This document shows positions 36,918-46,587 of a stretch of 46,661 bases of DNA, piece by piece. Below the pieces are notes generated by a model, which made no database searches, was not told the origin of the DNA, and saw only the letters and a list, made by a program, of their open reading frames with translations. Position 1 is the first letter of the stretch. Each line of letters starts with the position of its first letter. The position numbers and the translations under genes are program-made. Source of the DNA: Synergistaceae bacterium (GTDB lineage: Bacteria > Synergistota > Synergistia > Synergistales > Synergistaceae); assembly GCA_031290235.1 (NCBI GenBank), contig JAITNX010000118.1, forward strand, positions 1-46,661. Reading direction: 5' to 3'.

Positions 36918-39122
36918 GTGCTTGGTATTTATGTCTTTTTTGCGATAGCATATACTACGCTTTATTTTTTCGGATACGCGTTAAAGTTTCTTTTGTTAAA
37001 TGACGATCTGAAAAAATACGATCTTTATATCACGCCATGGCTCGGCATAGGCCTCGTTATTCTCGTCCTGTACCCGCTGAGTCTGTTGGGTTTTCCGGCG
37101 AAGCAGGTAACTATTTATTTTTTTGCGGCCGTCCTGCTGCTGAACGTCGCGGTTTTTTTGAAATATAAGGAGACCGCTATCTTCGCTAAGAGCGACCTCA
37201 TATTGATAATTATCCTTGGTTTTACAGTAGCGACGATATACGGCTCGGTACTCGCCGCGCGCGGATTCGAGTACTACGGAGTCGCCTTAAACTCGGATTT
37301 CGGGGTGTATCTCGACGTCGCCAAAACGTTCATGGAGTCCTCGGCGAAGAGCCTATTGAGCGCGCCGGCAGGAGTTCCCGGATTAACTCTCCTTAAATTT
37401 ACGGTTTATCACCAGTTGCGGGGCTGCATATTGCTGCTGCCATTCTTCGCGAGCTTGTTCAATCTTGAAATGCCGCAAATGTTTTATTCGTTGCTGGCGT
37501 TCTGTTTGTTTTTGACAATTATCAACTTCAGACTGTTCCTGAAAGACGCGAAGCGTTTATTGGCTGCCTGCCTTGTACTGGGGATATTGTGTTTCAACAC
37601 GTTCTATCAGTGGCTGGTTTTCTGGTGTTTCTGGGGACAACTGCTTTCGATAGGCCTCGTCCTTCTTATTTTTTATGTGACGTTTTACCTGTCTGTGACC
37701 GATCGGTTGGACTACAGGACCGACATGCTGCTTGTCTTCCTTCTGACTGTGAATAACGTTAGCTATATAGAGTCGCTGGCCTATCCGCTGATTCCGATTC
37801 TTGCGTTTGCGCTTTTCTCATGTTTTCGCGGGGGAGCGGGAAAGTATTTTTTGAAAAACTCGATGCTCGTTGTTTTCTCATACTCCGCGTTGAATATCGC
37901 GATTATAATAGAATTTTTCAGACTCTTTTTCCTGCTTTCTTCAAACAATGTGGCATGGAATATGCACATGGCCACGTTGTTCGACGTAACTGGGCTGTTC
38001 GGCGCTTTTGCGGGCTCAACAAACAATATTGTCATAATAGCGGTGAACTGTGCCCTGCTGTTCGTTTTGGCGCGCCAATTTGAAAAAGAGCGATTTTCTT
38101 CGTTTTTATCGGTAACCAGCGGCGCTTTTTTCGCCTTATATATTTTTTTCTGCTTCCTTTATTTCAGAGACGGGAGCGAATCCACGTACAAAGCGTATAA
38201 ATCAGCGGTTTCCCTGTCATTTGTCGTCATAATCGTATTTTTGAGGTTTGCGGAGGAGAGGCTAAACGTCTTTTTCGACGCGTTACGAGTGAGCTTCGCG
38301 GGGGATTTCGCTAAACGCCGTCTCGGTGAATTTCCGTGGAAAAAGAGCGCTTGGGCGCTCGTCTTTTTTTGCTTTTTTTCGCTCAATGTGACTGCCACGT
38401 ACAGTTACTATCTGAAGCCTTTGATCACTTACGGTTTATCAGGCGTGGGAGACAGGCACGACATTTTGCGGGCGTTTGTAGAAAGTCCGCAATATGCGGA
38501 CGCCGATTTTATTCTGGATGTATCCGATAGTCTGGCTCTGGCTCTCGCCTTGTATCATATGCCGCGGGGCAGGAGTTACGCGTTTAACTATAAAGCTTAC
38601 CCATCGCGAAACATGAAGAATTCGTTTCGGCCTGGCGATATATACGTGACGGACGGCGAAAACAGGAATATATATGACATAAACGCGGATTTGTTGTTTA
38701 AAAACGACGTTTATAGAGTTTACGCACTGGAGAAAGAGAGCCTCTTAATGTATGATTTTTCCGGTCTTGCGTTGGATGTGAATATAATCCGCCCTTCGGG
38801 GAAAATCGTGAATATAAGAAAACTTCTAGGAAACGAGGCGAACTTTGAATTCATATCTCTTCCGGAGAGGGTCGTTGATTTTCACGTGACGTTTTACAAT
38901 GCGTCGGAGCCGCCCGCTCTGATAGTGGCGAAGGCGTACTTGAACGAGAAGTTGGTCAGGACGTTTGCGATACGGGGCGATAATACCTCGATAGCCCTGG
39001 GCGGCATTTCGCTGAGAGAGGGGCGCAATCGTATCTCTTTCGTTTTTGACGGGGACATCTCGAAAATGTCGGTCGCCGACTTGAATTTTTCAGAGGAAGC
39101 GATAGACGGCGGACAACACTGA
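36918..39122 (+). CDS. Large multi-TM membrane protein, GT-C-like topology, function unknown
   Basis: About 450 aa of TM segments then ~250-aa soluble C-terminal region; visibly AT-richer than neighbours. Confidence 0.6.
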   Translation: MLGIYVFFAIAYTTLYFFGYALKFLLLNDDLKKYDLYITPWLGIGLVILVLYPLSLLGFPAKQVTIYFFAAVLLLNVAVFLKYKETAIFAKSDLILIIILGFTVATIYGSVLAARGFEYYGVALNSDFGVYLDVAKTFMESSAKSLLSAPAGVPGLTLLKFTVYHQLRGCILLLPFFASLFNLEMPQMFYSLLAFCLFLTIINFRLFLKDAKRLLAACLVLGILCFNTFYQWLVFWCFWGQLLSIGLVLLIFYVTFYLSVTDRLDYRTDMLLVFLLTVNNVSYIESLAYPLIPILAFALFSCFRGGAGKYFLKNSMLVVFSYSALNIAIIIEFFRLFFLLSSNNVAWNMHMATLFDVTGLFGAFAGSTNNIVIIAVNCALLFVLARQFEKERFSSFLSVTSGAFFALYIFFCFLYFRDGSESTYKAYKSAVSLSFVVIIVFLRFAEERLNVFFDALRVSFAGDFAKRRLGEFPWKKSAWALVFFCFFSLNVTATYSYYLKPLITYGLSGVGDRHDILRAFVESPQYADADFILDVSDSLALALALYHMPRGRSYAFNYKAYPSRNMKNSFRPGDIYVTDGENRNIYDINADLLFKNDVYRVYALEKESLLMYDFSGLALDVNIIRPSGKIVNIRKLLGNEANFEFISLPERVVDFHVTFYNASEPPALIVAKAYLNEKLVRTFAIRGDNTSIALGGISLREGRNRISFVFDGDISKMSVADLNFSEEAIDGGQH

Positions 39123-39275
39123 AATGGCGCGGGATGGTCTGGTAATGCGAGACGTCTCTATATTCCAATTTGGAGTCGAAGATACTTTTATTGACTTGGA
39201 ATAGAGATGAGCGCTATGAAACCGCCGGAACAGCGCCGGATCCAAAGCGTCACATCTCCATAAATCGGCGTTTCC

Positions 39276-40622
39276 TCAGCCGATCAGCTTGTAATACCCG
39301 AGCCTCTCTTTACATTCGTCGCGCCCCAGCAACTCGGCGACCTCGAAGACGCCTGGGCTCACCTTCCTGCCGGTCAGTGCCCATCTCAGAGGAAGCGCCA
39401 CTTCCTTCAGCGCGATCCCGTTCTCTTCGCACCATTTTCTGGCGAACGCCTCCATCTCGCCGGCGGTCCATTCCGGGATGGACGTCAGCTCCCTGTAAAA
39501 AACGCAAAGGAGCGGTCTGCGATCCTGGGCAATGTCGCTCGCGTCGTAGCGTTCCTTCACGGGGGAAAAATCGACGAAGTAGTCGCTGTACTCCGCTAAC
39601 TCCTTTGTCGTTTGCCCTCTGCCTCCCATGAGTGAGAGCGCGTCCTCAAGATATTTCGCCGAGTGATCCCGAGGACAGAGCCCGAGTTCCGTCCAGAACG
39701 GCTCGACGATATGCCGTTTCAGGGCTGGATTCATGACCTTCAGGTGCTCCTGGTTGACGTAGTTTAGCTTGTCGACGTCGAGGACGGCGGGTTTTTTCGT
39801 GACTTTCGAGAGTTCGAATAAATCCGTTGCCGTCGTCCTGTCGAATATCTCTACGCCGCCGCCCGGCGACCAGCCGAGGAGCGCGAGGAAGTTGAATACC
39901 GAGTCTGGGAGGTAGCCCATGTCGCTGTACTCGAAGACGCTCGTCGCGCCGTGCCGCTTGGAGAGCTTTTTTTTGTCCTTGCCGAGTATCATGGGCAGGT
40001 GCGCGAACCTCGGCGGCGTCCACCCAAGCGCGCTATACAGCAACATCTGCTTCGGGGTGTTCGCTATGTGATCCTCGCCCCGGATGACCCAGTTTATATC
40101 CATGGCGTGGTCGTCGATCACTACAGCGTAGTTGTACGTCGGCATCCCGTCGCTTTTGATTATTACGATGTCCTTGACCGTCCCGTCGGGGGTCACCGAC
40201 GATTTTTCGCTGCGGATTTTTATCTCCCCGTATATCGCGTCGTCCAGCAGGAGGTCGAGGCCTTCTCGTATCCTGAATAAAACGGCGCCGTTCTCCCTGT
40301 AAGCCAGACCGCCGTCCAGCAGTTCGTCCGCGTACTTCCTGTACAGCTCCATGCGCTCGGACTGCCTGTATGGCCCAAATCCGCCCCCCTTGTCCGGGCC
40401 TTCGTCCCAGTCGAGGCCGAGCCAGCGGAGGCCGTCCATTATCGTTTGTTCGTACTCGGCCGTGGATCTTTCGGCGTCCGTGTCCTCGACTCGCAGTATG
40501 AAAACCCCTCCGTTGTGTCTGGCCCAGAGCCAGTTGAAGAGAGCCGTATGGGCGCCGCCTATATGGAGCGCCCCTGTCGGGCTTGGCGCGAAGCGCGCCC
40601 TGACGTTTCCGTTCCTCGACAT
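39276..40622 (-). CDS. gltX: Glutamyl-tRNA synthetase
   Basis: VRARFAPSPTGALHIGGAHTALFNWLWAR (HIGH-class), KKKLSKRHGATSV (KMSKS-class). Confidence 0.95.
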   Translation of the reverse strand: MSRNGNVRARFAPSPTGALHIGGAHTALFNWLWARHNGGVFILRVEDTDAERSTAEYEQTIMDGLRWLGLDWDEGPDKGGGFGPYRQSERMELYRKYADELLDGGLAYRENGAVLFRIREGLDLLLDDAIYGEIKIRSEKSSVTPDGTVKDIVIIKSDGMPTYNYAVVIDDHAMDINWVIRGEDHIANTPKQMLLYSALGWTPPRFAHLPMILGKDKKKLSKRHGATSVFEYSDMGYLPDSVFNFLALLGWSPGGGVEIFDRTTATDLFELSKVTKKPAVLDVDKLNYVNQEHLKVMNPALKRHIVEPFWTELGLCPRDHSAKYLEDALSLMGGRGQTTKELAEYSDYFVDFSPVKERYDASDIAQDRRPLLCVFYRELTSIPEWTAGEMEAFARKWCEENGIALKEVALPLRWALTGRKVSPGVFEVAELLGRDECKERLGYYKLIG

Positions 40623-40807
40623 ATTCGCAGAACCTCCTTAAAAATTAAAAAGCCCACGCTGAGCGCGTTTTGTCCGCCCGGCGATTTTTCGGCGCTCGAT
40701 AGTTTTACTATTTTCCTCCGCTGGAATAAGGTATATTTTCCGAAAATACGCCGCTTGCGTCTATAATAAAACGTCGGGCTTGATTATACAACAATGGAGG
40801 TCGGGCA

Positions 40808-43375
40808 GTGGAAGACGATAAAACAAAGAATTTTCTGTTGATAGACGGGCATGGGCTGGCGTTCCGCGGCTTTTACGCCCTGCCGGAGATGAACGCGCCG
40901 GACGGGACTCCGACAAACGCGGTGCTCGGCTTCATGAACATGCTGCTGAAGGTCATGGACGAGTGGATGCCAGACGGGATCGGGCTTTTCTTCGATCCCA
41001 AGGGCCCTACGGCGAGGGACGCCATGTACGCGGCGTATAAGGGGGGGCGACGCCCGACTCCGGATGAGTTCAAGATCCAACTGCCCTTGATACTGGATCT
41101 GTGCCGTCTGTTGGGATACCCGGTCTTCGTGGAGGACGGGGTCGAAGCTGATGATCTAATTGCGTCGACGGCGATGGCCGCCGCCCGCGACGGACTGGAC
41201 GTGATAATTCTCTCAGCGGACAAGGATCTGCTCCAGCTCCTGCGCGGCGGCATTATGATGGCTCGCCCCACGAAAGGCGTCAGCGAGTTCAAGCTGTACG
41301 ACGAAAAAAACTTCATGGAGGAATACGGTTTTCCGCCAAAGGCGATGACAGACTATCTCGCCCTTGTCGGCGACGCCGTTGACAACATCCCAGGCGTGCC
41401 AGGGATAGGGGACAAGACGGCGCGATCGCTCTTGGCGGCCCACGGTTCGCTCGACGCGCTATACGCCTCGCTCGACTCCCTTCCGGATCGCCAGAGGAAA
41501 AAACTCGAGCTCGGCAGGAAGTCGGCGTATATGAGCTACGGGCTGGTGACTCCGCAGGAAGTCGACGCCGTGCCGCACGACCGTCTTCACAGAAGCAGGC
41601 CTGACACAAAAGCCGCTCGGGAGCTCTGCGACAGGCTCGGTTTGAAGCGTCTCGTCTCGCGTCTTAATTTAGGTGACAGAAATTTCCAGATCGAACGAGG
41701 CGCGTCTCAAGGTTCTCCCGACGTTCGCGTTGGGAGCGCTTTCGACCTCGGCGATCCGACCTCTGTTCAAAAAGTATTTCTCCAAAAAAACATCGTCCTC
41801 GCGTCTTGCCCCGACACAGCGACGACTGAAGGCGGCGAGTGGGCCGAGCTCGGCAGCGGAGACGCGGAACTCTTGCGGAGCTGGCTGGCCTCCCCACATG
41901 ATAAAAAACTGATTCTTGCCGATTACGGCAGTTGGTGCGAAAAATTTCCGTTTCTGGCGGATGCGCCCGAGGTCGTGAGGGATGTCGAGCTTGCGCATTA
42001 TTTTCTGCACCCGGACGCGAAGGATCACTCGCTCGCGTCCGCCATCGGCGAAAATCCAGGGAGAGGAGCGGAGCAGGCCGCGAAGATCCTGGCACAGTGG
42101 AGCTGCATGTCCAGCGACGCGAGGGTGGAGGATATGGAGCGCGTCATGGCTGAGATTGACGCGCCACTCGTTCCAGTGCTCAAGGCGCTCGAGAACAGGG
42201 GGTTTTATGTAGAGCTTCCTGCGTTGTGGGAGCTTGACGATGAGCTCTCGGGCTATATATCCCGTATGGAAAGAGATATATGGGACGCCGCGGGAGGCGA
42301 GATAAACCTGAACTCGCCGAAGCAGGTCGGCGAGTTGCTTTTCGAAAAACTGCGTCTGCCCGCGATAAAAAAGACAAAGACGGGCTTCTCGACGGACGTC
42401 GGGGTGCTGGAGGAGCTGGCGCGCCTTCCGGAGCCTTTGTGCGACATACCTTCGAGGATGATTGACTTTCGCGAGTGTTCGAAGATGTCCTCCGGTTTCG
42501 TCCAGCCCTTCATGAAGTACGCTGAGTCGTCTCCGGACGGCAGAATTCATTCAAAATTCCTGCACACAGTAACTGGCACGGCCAGATTGGCCAGCAGGGA
42601 TCCGAACGCTCAGAACATGCCGGCGTTCGGGGATTGGGCCGTGAAATTCAGGCGCACGATCCGGCCCGGCGGGGACGAGGGCGACAGGATTTTTATCGCC
42701 GCCGACTACTCGCAGATCGAGCTGCGAGTCCTTGCGCACCTGTCGGGCGATGAACGCCTCATCGAAGCGTTCGCTAACGACAGGGACATTCACCTCGAGA
42801 CTGCGTCGTGGGTGTTCGACCTGCCCCCCGGGGATATCACTCCGGAACAAAGGCGTTTTGCCAAAACTGTAAATTTCGGCCTCATCTATGGGATGGGCGC
42901 GCACGGTCTGGCCTCGCGCATGGGGATATCGAGACCGCAGGCGGTCGGCCTGATAAATAGATATTTCTCCGTTCTGCCGCGCGTGAAGGGCTATCTCGAA
43001 CGGAGCGCTCGAGAGGCAAAGACGAGAGGCTACACAAAATCAGTCTTCGGCAGGATTCGTCCTTTGAGCGAGGTGTCGACCGTCGAAGGAAGAGGCGGGA
43101 ATCCCATGGACAGAGTGGCGGTCAACACGCCGATACAGAGCGCTGCCGCCGACATAGCCAAGATCGCGCTTTTGCGGTTTCACGAGTTGCTCTCGCGCGA
43201 ACATCCGGATACATTCCTAGTGCTTCAGGTGCACGACTCGCTGATATGCGAGGCGCCCGCGGGAAAAGCGGACGTCATCGAGCCGCTTCTTGTACAGACG
43301 ATGGAAAACGTCAAATATATAGACGTGCCTTTGAAGGCGGCGCCAAAACGCGGATTTTCTCTCGCCGATGTTTAA
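40808..43375 (+). CDS. polA: DNA polymerase I
   Basis: 5'-nuclease LLIDGHGLAFRGFYA, polymerase motifs DYSQIELRVLAHLS, FAKTVNFGLIYGMGAHGL, LQVHDSL. Confidence 0.95.
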   Translation: MEDDKTKNFLLIDGHGLAFRGFYALPEMNAPDGTPTNAVLGFMNMLLKVMDEWMPDGIGLFFDPKGPTARDAMYAAYKGGRRPTPDEFKIQLPLILDLCRLLGYPVFVEDGVEADDLIASTAMAAARDGLDVIILSADKDLLQLLRGGIMMARPTKGVSEFKLYDEKNFMEEYGFPPKAMTDYLALVGDAVDNIPGVPGIGDKTARSLLAAHGSLDALYASLDSLPDRQRKKLELGRKSAYMSYGLVTPQEVDAVPHDRLHRSRPDTKAARELCDRLGLKRLVSRLNLGDRNFQIERGASQGSPDVRVGSAFDLGDPTSVQKVFLQKNIVLASCPDTATTEGGEWAELGSGDAELLRSWLASPHDKKLILADYGSWCEKFPFLADAPEVVRDVELAHYFLHPDAKDHSLASAIGENPGRGAEQAAKILAQWSCMSSDARVEDMERVMAEIDAPLVPVLKALENRGFYVELPALWELDDELSGYISRMERDIWDAAGGEINLNSPKQVGELLFEKLRLPAIKKTKTGFSTDVGVLEELARLPEPLCDIPSRMIDFRECSKMSSGFVQPFMKYAESSPDGRIHSKFLHTVTGTARLASRDPNAQNMPAFGDWAVKFRRTIRPGGDEGDRIFIAADYSQIELRVLAHLSGDERLIEAFANDRDIHLETASWVFDLPPGDITPEQRRFAKTVNFGLIYGMGAHGLASRMGISRPQAVGLINRYFSVLPRVKGYLERSAREAKTRGYTKSVFGRIRPLSEVSTVEGRGGNPMDRVAVNTPIQSAAADIAKIALLRFHELLSREHPDTFLVLQVHDSLICEAPAGKADVIEPLLVQTMENVKYIDVPLKAAPKRGFSLADV

Positions 43376-43382
43376 ATAAACT

Positions 43383-43411
43383 TTGACATTAATGAAGGAT
43401 CATAGTATCAT
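43383..43411 (+). promoter_or_regulatory. Promoter TTGACA-N17-TATCAT
   Basis: Between polA stop and SurA-like gene. Confidence 0.55.
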
Positions 43412-43459
43412 CATCCGGTTGCGATCTTTATAGATCGGTGAAGGGGGACGTTCAACGTA

Positions 43460-44551
43460 ATGATGGGGTTTCTCAGGAAAAACGTGAGATGGATAATGTT
43501 AATCGTCGTGGTTCTGTTTGTGGTTTCATGTTTCGCAGGCTACGGGATGTATAGCCCGGGGAGCTCGGGTTCCTCTGTTTCTGGCGATTACCCAGTCGCG
43601 CGAATTGACGGCGAGAGGATAATGCGCTCGCAGGTAGAGCGCGAGATGCTGGAGATGATCCAGGGGATGGGGTTGACCGACAGCGTCACGTCTGACGACT
43701 ACCCTGCGCTCAGGTCGACGGTGCTCGATCAGATCGCCGTGACGAAAGAGCTTGACAAAGAGGTAAAGTCGCGCAAGATCTCAGTCTCCAAGAATGAGAT
43801 AGACGAGGCGGTCGGCAATATAGAGTCGCAGTTCCCGACGAGGGAGATATACCTCCAGCAGATGCAGACGGCTGGCATGGACGAGCGCGGTCTGAGAAGC
43901 GCCGTAGAGGAACAGATTCTTCGCCAGAAGGTGTTCGATGATATCACGAGCGGCGTCTCGACCGACGAACAGGAAAAACAGGGGTTTTACGACACGCTGA
44001 AATCCTACGCGTTTCAGAAACCTGAGGGTTTTAACGTCAACGTGGCCCACTTCGCCACAGAAGAGCTGGCCGAGAAGGCAAAGGGCGATATAGATGCCGG
44101 CAAGGTTTGGGACAGCGTTATGGAAGCCGCTTCGGCCGATGTGCTGAATTTTACGCCATACGACGAACCGCTGAGGATTCCGCTGGCTCAGCTCACAGGC
44201 GAGGTAGAGTTCATCAAAAGCGTAGATATGAATAAAATTTCTAAGGTCATCAAGCTCGGCGACGCCGACTACCTGATAGCGATAAAGCGCTCTAAGGAGG
44301 AGGCGAGCACCTCTTCTTACGAGGAGGTCAGCTCTGACGTAGGGCAGATGCTTATCAACCAGAAGCGTCAGAGTCTGCAATCCGACTTCCTTCAGGAGCT
44401 CAGAACGAGGGCGAATATAGAGTTCCTCGACCAGTCGATCTTCAGCGCGCCGGAGCCTGAAGTAAGCGGCGACGAATCGGAAGTTTCGCCAGACGTTGGG
44501 AGCCCTGATTCCGCCGATGTCGAGTCTTTGACAGGCGAGACTGAGGAATAG
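43460..44551 (+). CDS. SurA/PpiD-like N-terminal-domain periplasmic chaperone
   Basis: Membrane anchor, VARIDGERIMRSQVEREM..., SurA_N-type helical region. Confidence 0.75.
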   Translation: MMGFLRKNVRWIMLIVVVLFVVSCFAGYGMYSPGSSGSSVSGDYPVARIDGERIMRSQVEREMLEMIQGMGLTDSVTSDDYPALRSTVLDQIAVTKELDKEVKSRKISVSKNEIDEAVGNIESQFPTREIYLQQMQTAGMDERGLRSAVEEQILRQKVFDDITSGVSTDEQEKQGFYDTLKSYAFQKPEGFNVNVAHFATEELAEKAKGDIDAGKVWDSVMEAASADVLNFTPYDEPLRIPLAQLTGEVEFIKSVDMNKISKVIKLGDADYLIAIKRSKEEASTSSYEEVSSDVGQMLINQKRQSLQSDFLQELRTRANIEFLDQSIFSAPEPEVSGDESEVSPDVGSPDSADVESLTGETEE

Positions 44552-44616
44552 ATTAGCGCTGGGACGCGCGGACGTTTGGCGGCTCGTCCCAGCCGCTAAT
44601 GAAATATTTTTCGTGT

Positions 44617-44710
44617 GGTGAGGTGGCCGAGCGGCTGAAGGCACTCGCCTGCTAAGCGAGTAGGGTGACTAAAATCGCCCTCCAGGGTTCGAATCCCTGC
44701 CTCACCGCCA
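44617..44710 (+). tRNA. tRNA-Ser(GCU)
   Basis: Acceptor GGTGAGG/CCTCACC, anticodon arm CTCGC-CTGCTAA-GCGAG, long variable arm, GTTCGAATC, encoded CCA. Confidence 0.96.
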
Positions 44711-44737
44711 TTTTTAAATTCCCTAAGGCGCCCTAAT

Positions 44738-44773
44738 ATGGCGCGAAGCACTCCACAACCAGCTTCGCGCCAT
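44738..44773. repeat. Perfect 12-bp inverted repeat (ATGGCGCGAAGC/GCTTCGCGCCAT, 12-nt loop)
   Basis: Arms 44738-44749 and 44762-44773. Confidence 0.9.
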
Positions 44774-44780
44774 TCCTATT

Positions 44781-45110
44781 GTGACTCATAATGCCCTGAA
44801 GATACAAAACAGATTGCCAATAAAAAAGCTAAATACCACGTTTTCGGAAGTAACATCAGAATGGTTGCCGCTGCACGATATCAAAATAAAAAATGAGAAG
44901 GAGCGGGCGTATGCGCGGGCGCGTTTAAATACACATATTTTGCCATTTATCGGCGGCATGAAGATCGAAGATATAAAATCGGCTGATATCCTTGTTTTAT
45001 TAAAACGGCTCGAAAGTCGTAATTCTTATGAAATGACAAGACGAATCCGTGCCCTGTGCAGTCAGATTTTCAGATATGAAAGCTTGCGTTGTGCTTGTTC
45101 CAGCTATTGA
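44781..45110 (+). pseudogene. Truncated P4-type tyrosine-recombinase integrase (N-terminal part only)
   Basis: TFSEVTSEWLPLHDIKIKNEKERAYARARLNTHILPFIGGMKIEDIKSADIL...RRIRALCSQIFRY, no catalytic domain; just downstream of tRNA-Ser. Confidence 0.75.
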
Positions 45111-45256
45111 GTTGGTAAGGACTGACTTTTATTGTCCTTCCGACGATTGGGTGAAGATGATTGGCGCACTCAATTTTAGAAACTGCTGCCTTGACAAGAA
45201 TCAACAAATCCTGTTCACTAATGGCGGTTTTTTATAAAAAAAAGGAGAGAGACAAA

Positions 45257-45526
45257 ATGGACAAGGCAAAAGCAAAAGAAATATTTTCCGACGAGGCATT
45301 CGTGACATCTCTGTTAAAGCTCGAAACAGCGGAGGAAGCACAAAAGGCGCTCAAGGCCAGGGGACTCGAAGTGAGCCTCGAAGAGGTAAAGGCCATTGGA
45401 GACGTGCTGGAGAAGGCCGCCGAAAATGGCGGCAAGCTGAGCGAGGACGAGCTGGAGAACGTGGCGGGCGGCTTTCATAGTGGCAGGGAGGGCCTTCTTC
45501 TCCCGCCGTCCCGGCGTTGGCCATGA
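45257..45526 (+). CDS. Nif11-like leader peptide RiPP precursor (leader ...LSEDELENVAGG, core FHSGREGLLLPPSRRWP)
   Basis: RBS AAAGGAGAGA before ATG 45257; leader pattern FSDEAFVTSLLKLETAEEAQKALKARGLEVSLEEVKAIGDVL...ELENVAGG. Confidence 0.75.
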   Translation: MDKAKAKEIFSDEAFVTSLLKLETAEEAQKALKARGLEVSLEEVKAIGDVLEKAAENGGKLSEDELENVAGGFHSGREGLLLPPSRRWP

Positions 45527-45639
45527 AATGGCCCGCGAAATACGCAATCGCAAGGAGTAGGGTATATCAAGGGAAAGAGCGCGATTAGCATAGCGAGAAA
45601 TTTTGGAGGTCTGAACCGCCCCGGGTTTCGTGTAGAGTT

Positions 45640-46587
45640 TTAGGGCTCAGTTTTTGAGGATTTCCGGATGTCCATTCCGGTACTATACCATGCCTCCTCG
45701 ACCTGCAAAGGGGTTTTATAGCCGTTCCGTTCGCTGATCCTGGAATTGTTGTGCCAATGCACCCACTCGGCCGTTCTCAGATTCAGGCTCTCATACCCAT
45801 CCCAGGGGCCAAACTTGTTGATCAGTTCTGTCTTATACGCACCGTTCACTGTTTCCGCCAGAGCGTTATCAAACGAATCGCCTACGCTGCCTACTGACGC
45901 GCGAATCCCATAGCGCGCGAGGAGCCCGATGAAATCATCCGCCGTGTATTGAGAGCCTCTGTCGTTGTGGTGTATCAAATCAGCGATGTCATCACGCCCT
46001 GAACGCGACCTCATGTGAAGCGCAATCTTGAATGCCGACGCGACCATGTTCCTGTCCATGCGCGTGGACACGCTGTAGCCCACTATCGTTCTGGCGAAAA
46101 CGTCAGTGATGAACGCAGTGTAACACCAGCCGGTTCTGGTGGATACGTATGTGAAGTCCGCTACCCACAGCTTATCCGGCTTCGGCGCGTCAAATTTGCG
46201 CTTTACCAAATCTTCGGCAAGATTGGCGTGTTTGCCGGCAACTGTAGTACGTTTCACCTTGCCGCGCATCGCGCCCCGCAAACCAAGACTCTTCATCAGG
46301 CGCTCCACGGTGCAGCGCGCGGTTGTCTCTCCGTCATTCAATAATGCGCGCCACATCTTACGGACGCCGTAGCAGCTGTAATTTGCCGCGTGAATAGCCG
46401 CAATCCTCGCGCTCAGCCGCTCATCTTCGATCTTGCGGGCGGACTTGCCGCGCCCCTTGAACGCGTAATAGCATGACGGGGACACGGATACGCCATAACT
46501 TTTCTTCAATACTTCGCAGATCGGCTCGACTCGCCAGATCAGGCCGCCTCCTTCGCGATATGCGCGAAATTTGTCTATGAACGACAC
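45640..46587 (-). CDS. IS3-family transposase OrfB (DDE)
   Basis: WVADFTYVSTRTGWCYTAFITDVFAR, HHNDRGSQY, DNALAETVNGAYKTELI. Confidence 0.93.
   Translation of the reverse strand: MSFIDKFRAYREGGGLIWRVEPICEVLKKSYGVSVSPSCYYAFKGRGKSARKIEDERLSARIAAIHAANYSCYGVRKMWRALLNDGETTARCTVERLMKSLGLRGAMRGKVKRTTVAGKHANLAEDLVKRKFDAPKPDKLWVADFTYVSTRTGWCYTAFITDVFARTIVGYSVSTRMDRNMVASAFKIALHMRSRSGRDDIADLIHHNDRGSQYTADDFIGLLARYGIRASVGSVGDSFDNALAETVNGAYKTELINKFGPWDGYESLNLRTAEWVHWHNNSRISERNGYKTPLQVEEAWYSTGMDIRKSSKTEP

Noticed and set aside
41669-42550. 293-aa minus-strand ORF inside polA
   Set aside because: Antisense shadow of polA
45112-45140. AAGGAC...GTCCTT hairpin as a terminator
   Set aside because: Only 6 bp and no T-run after the stem
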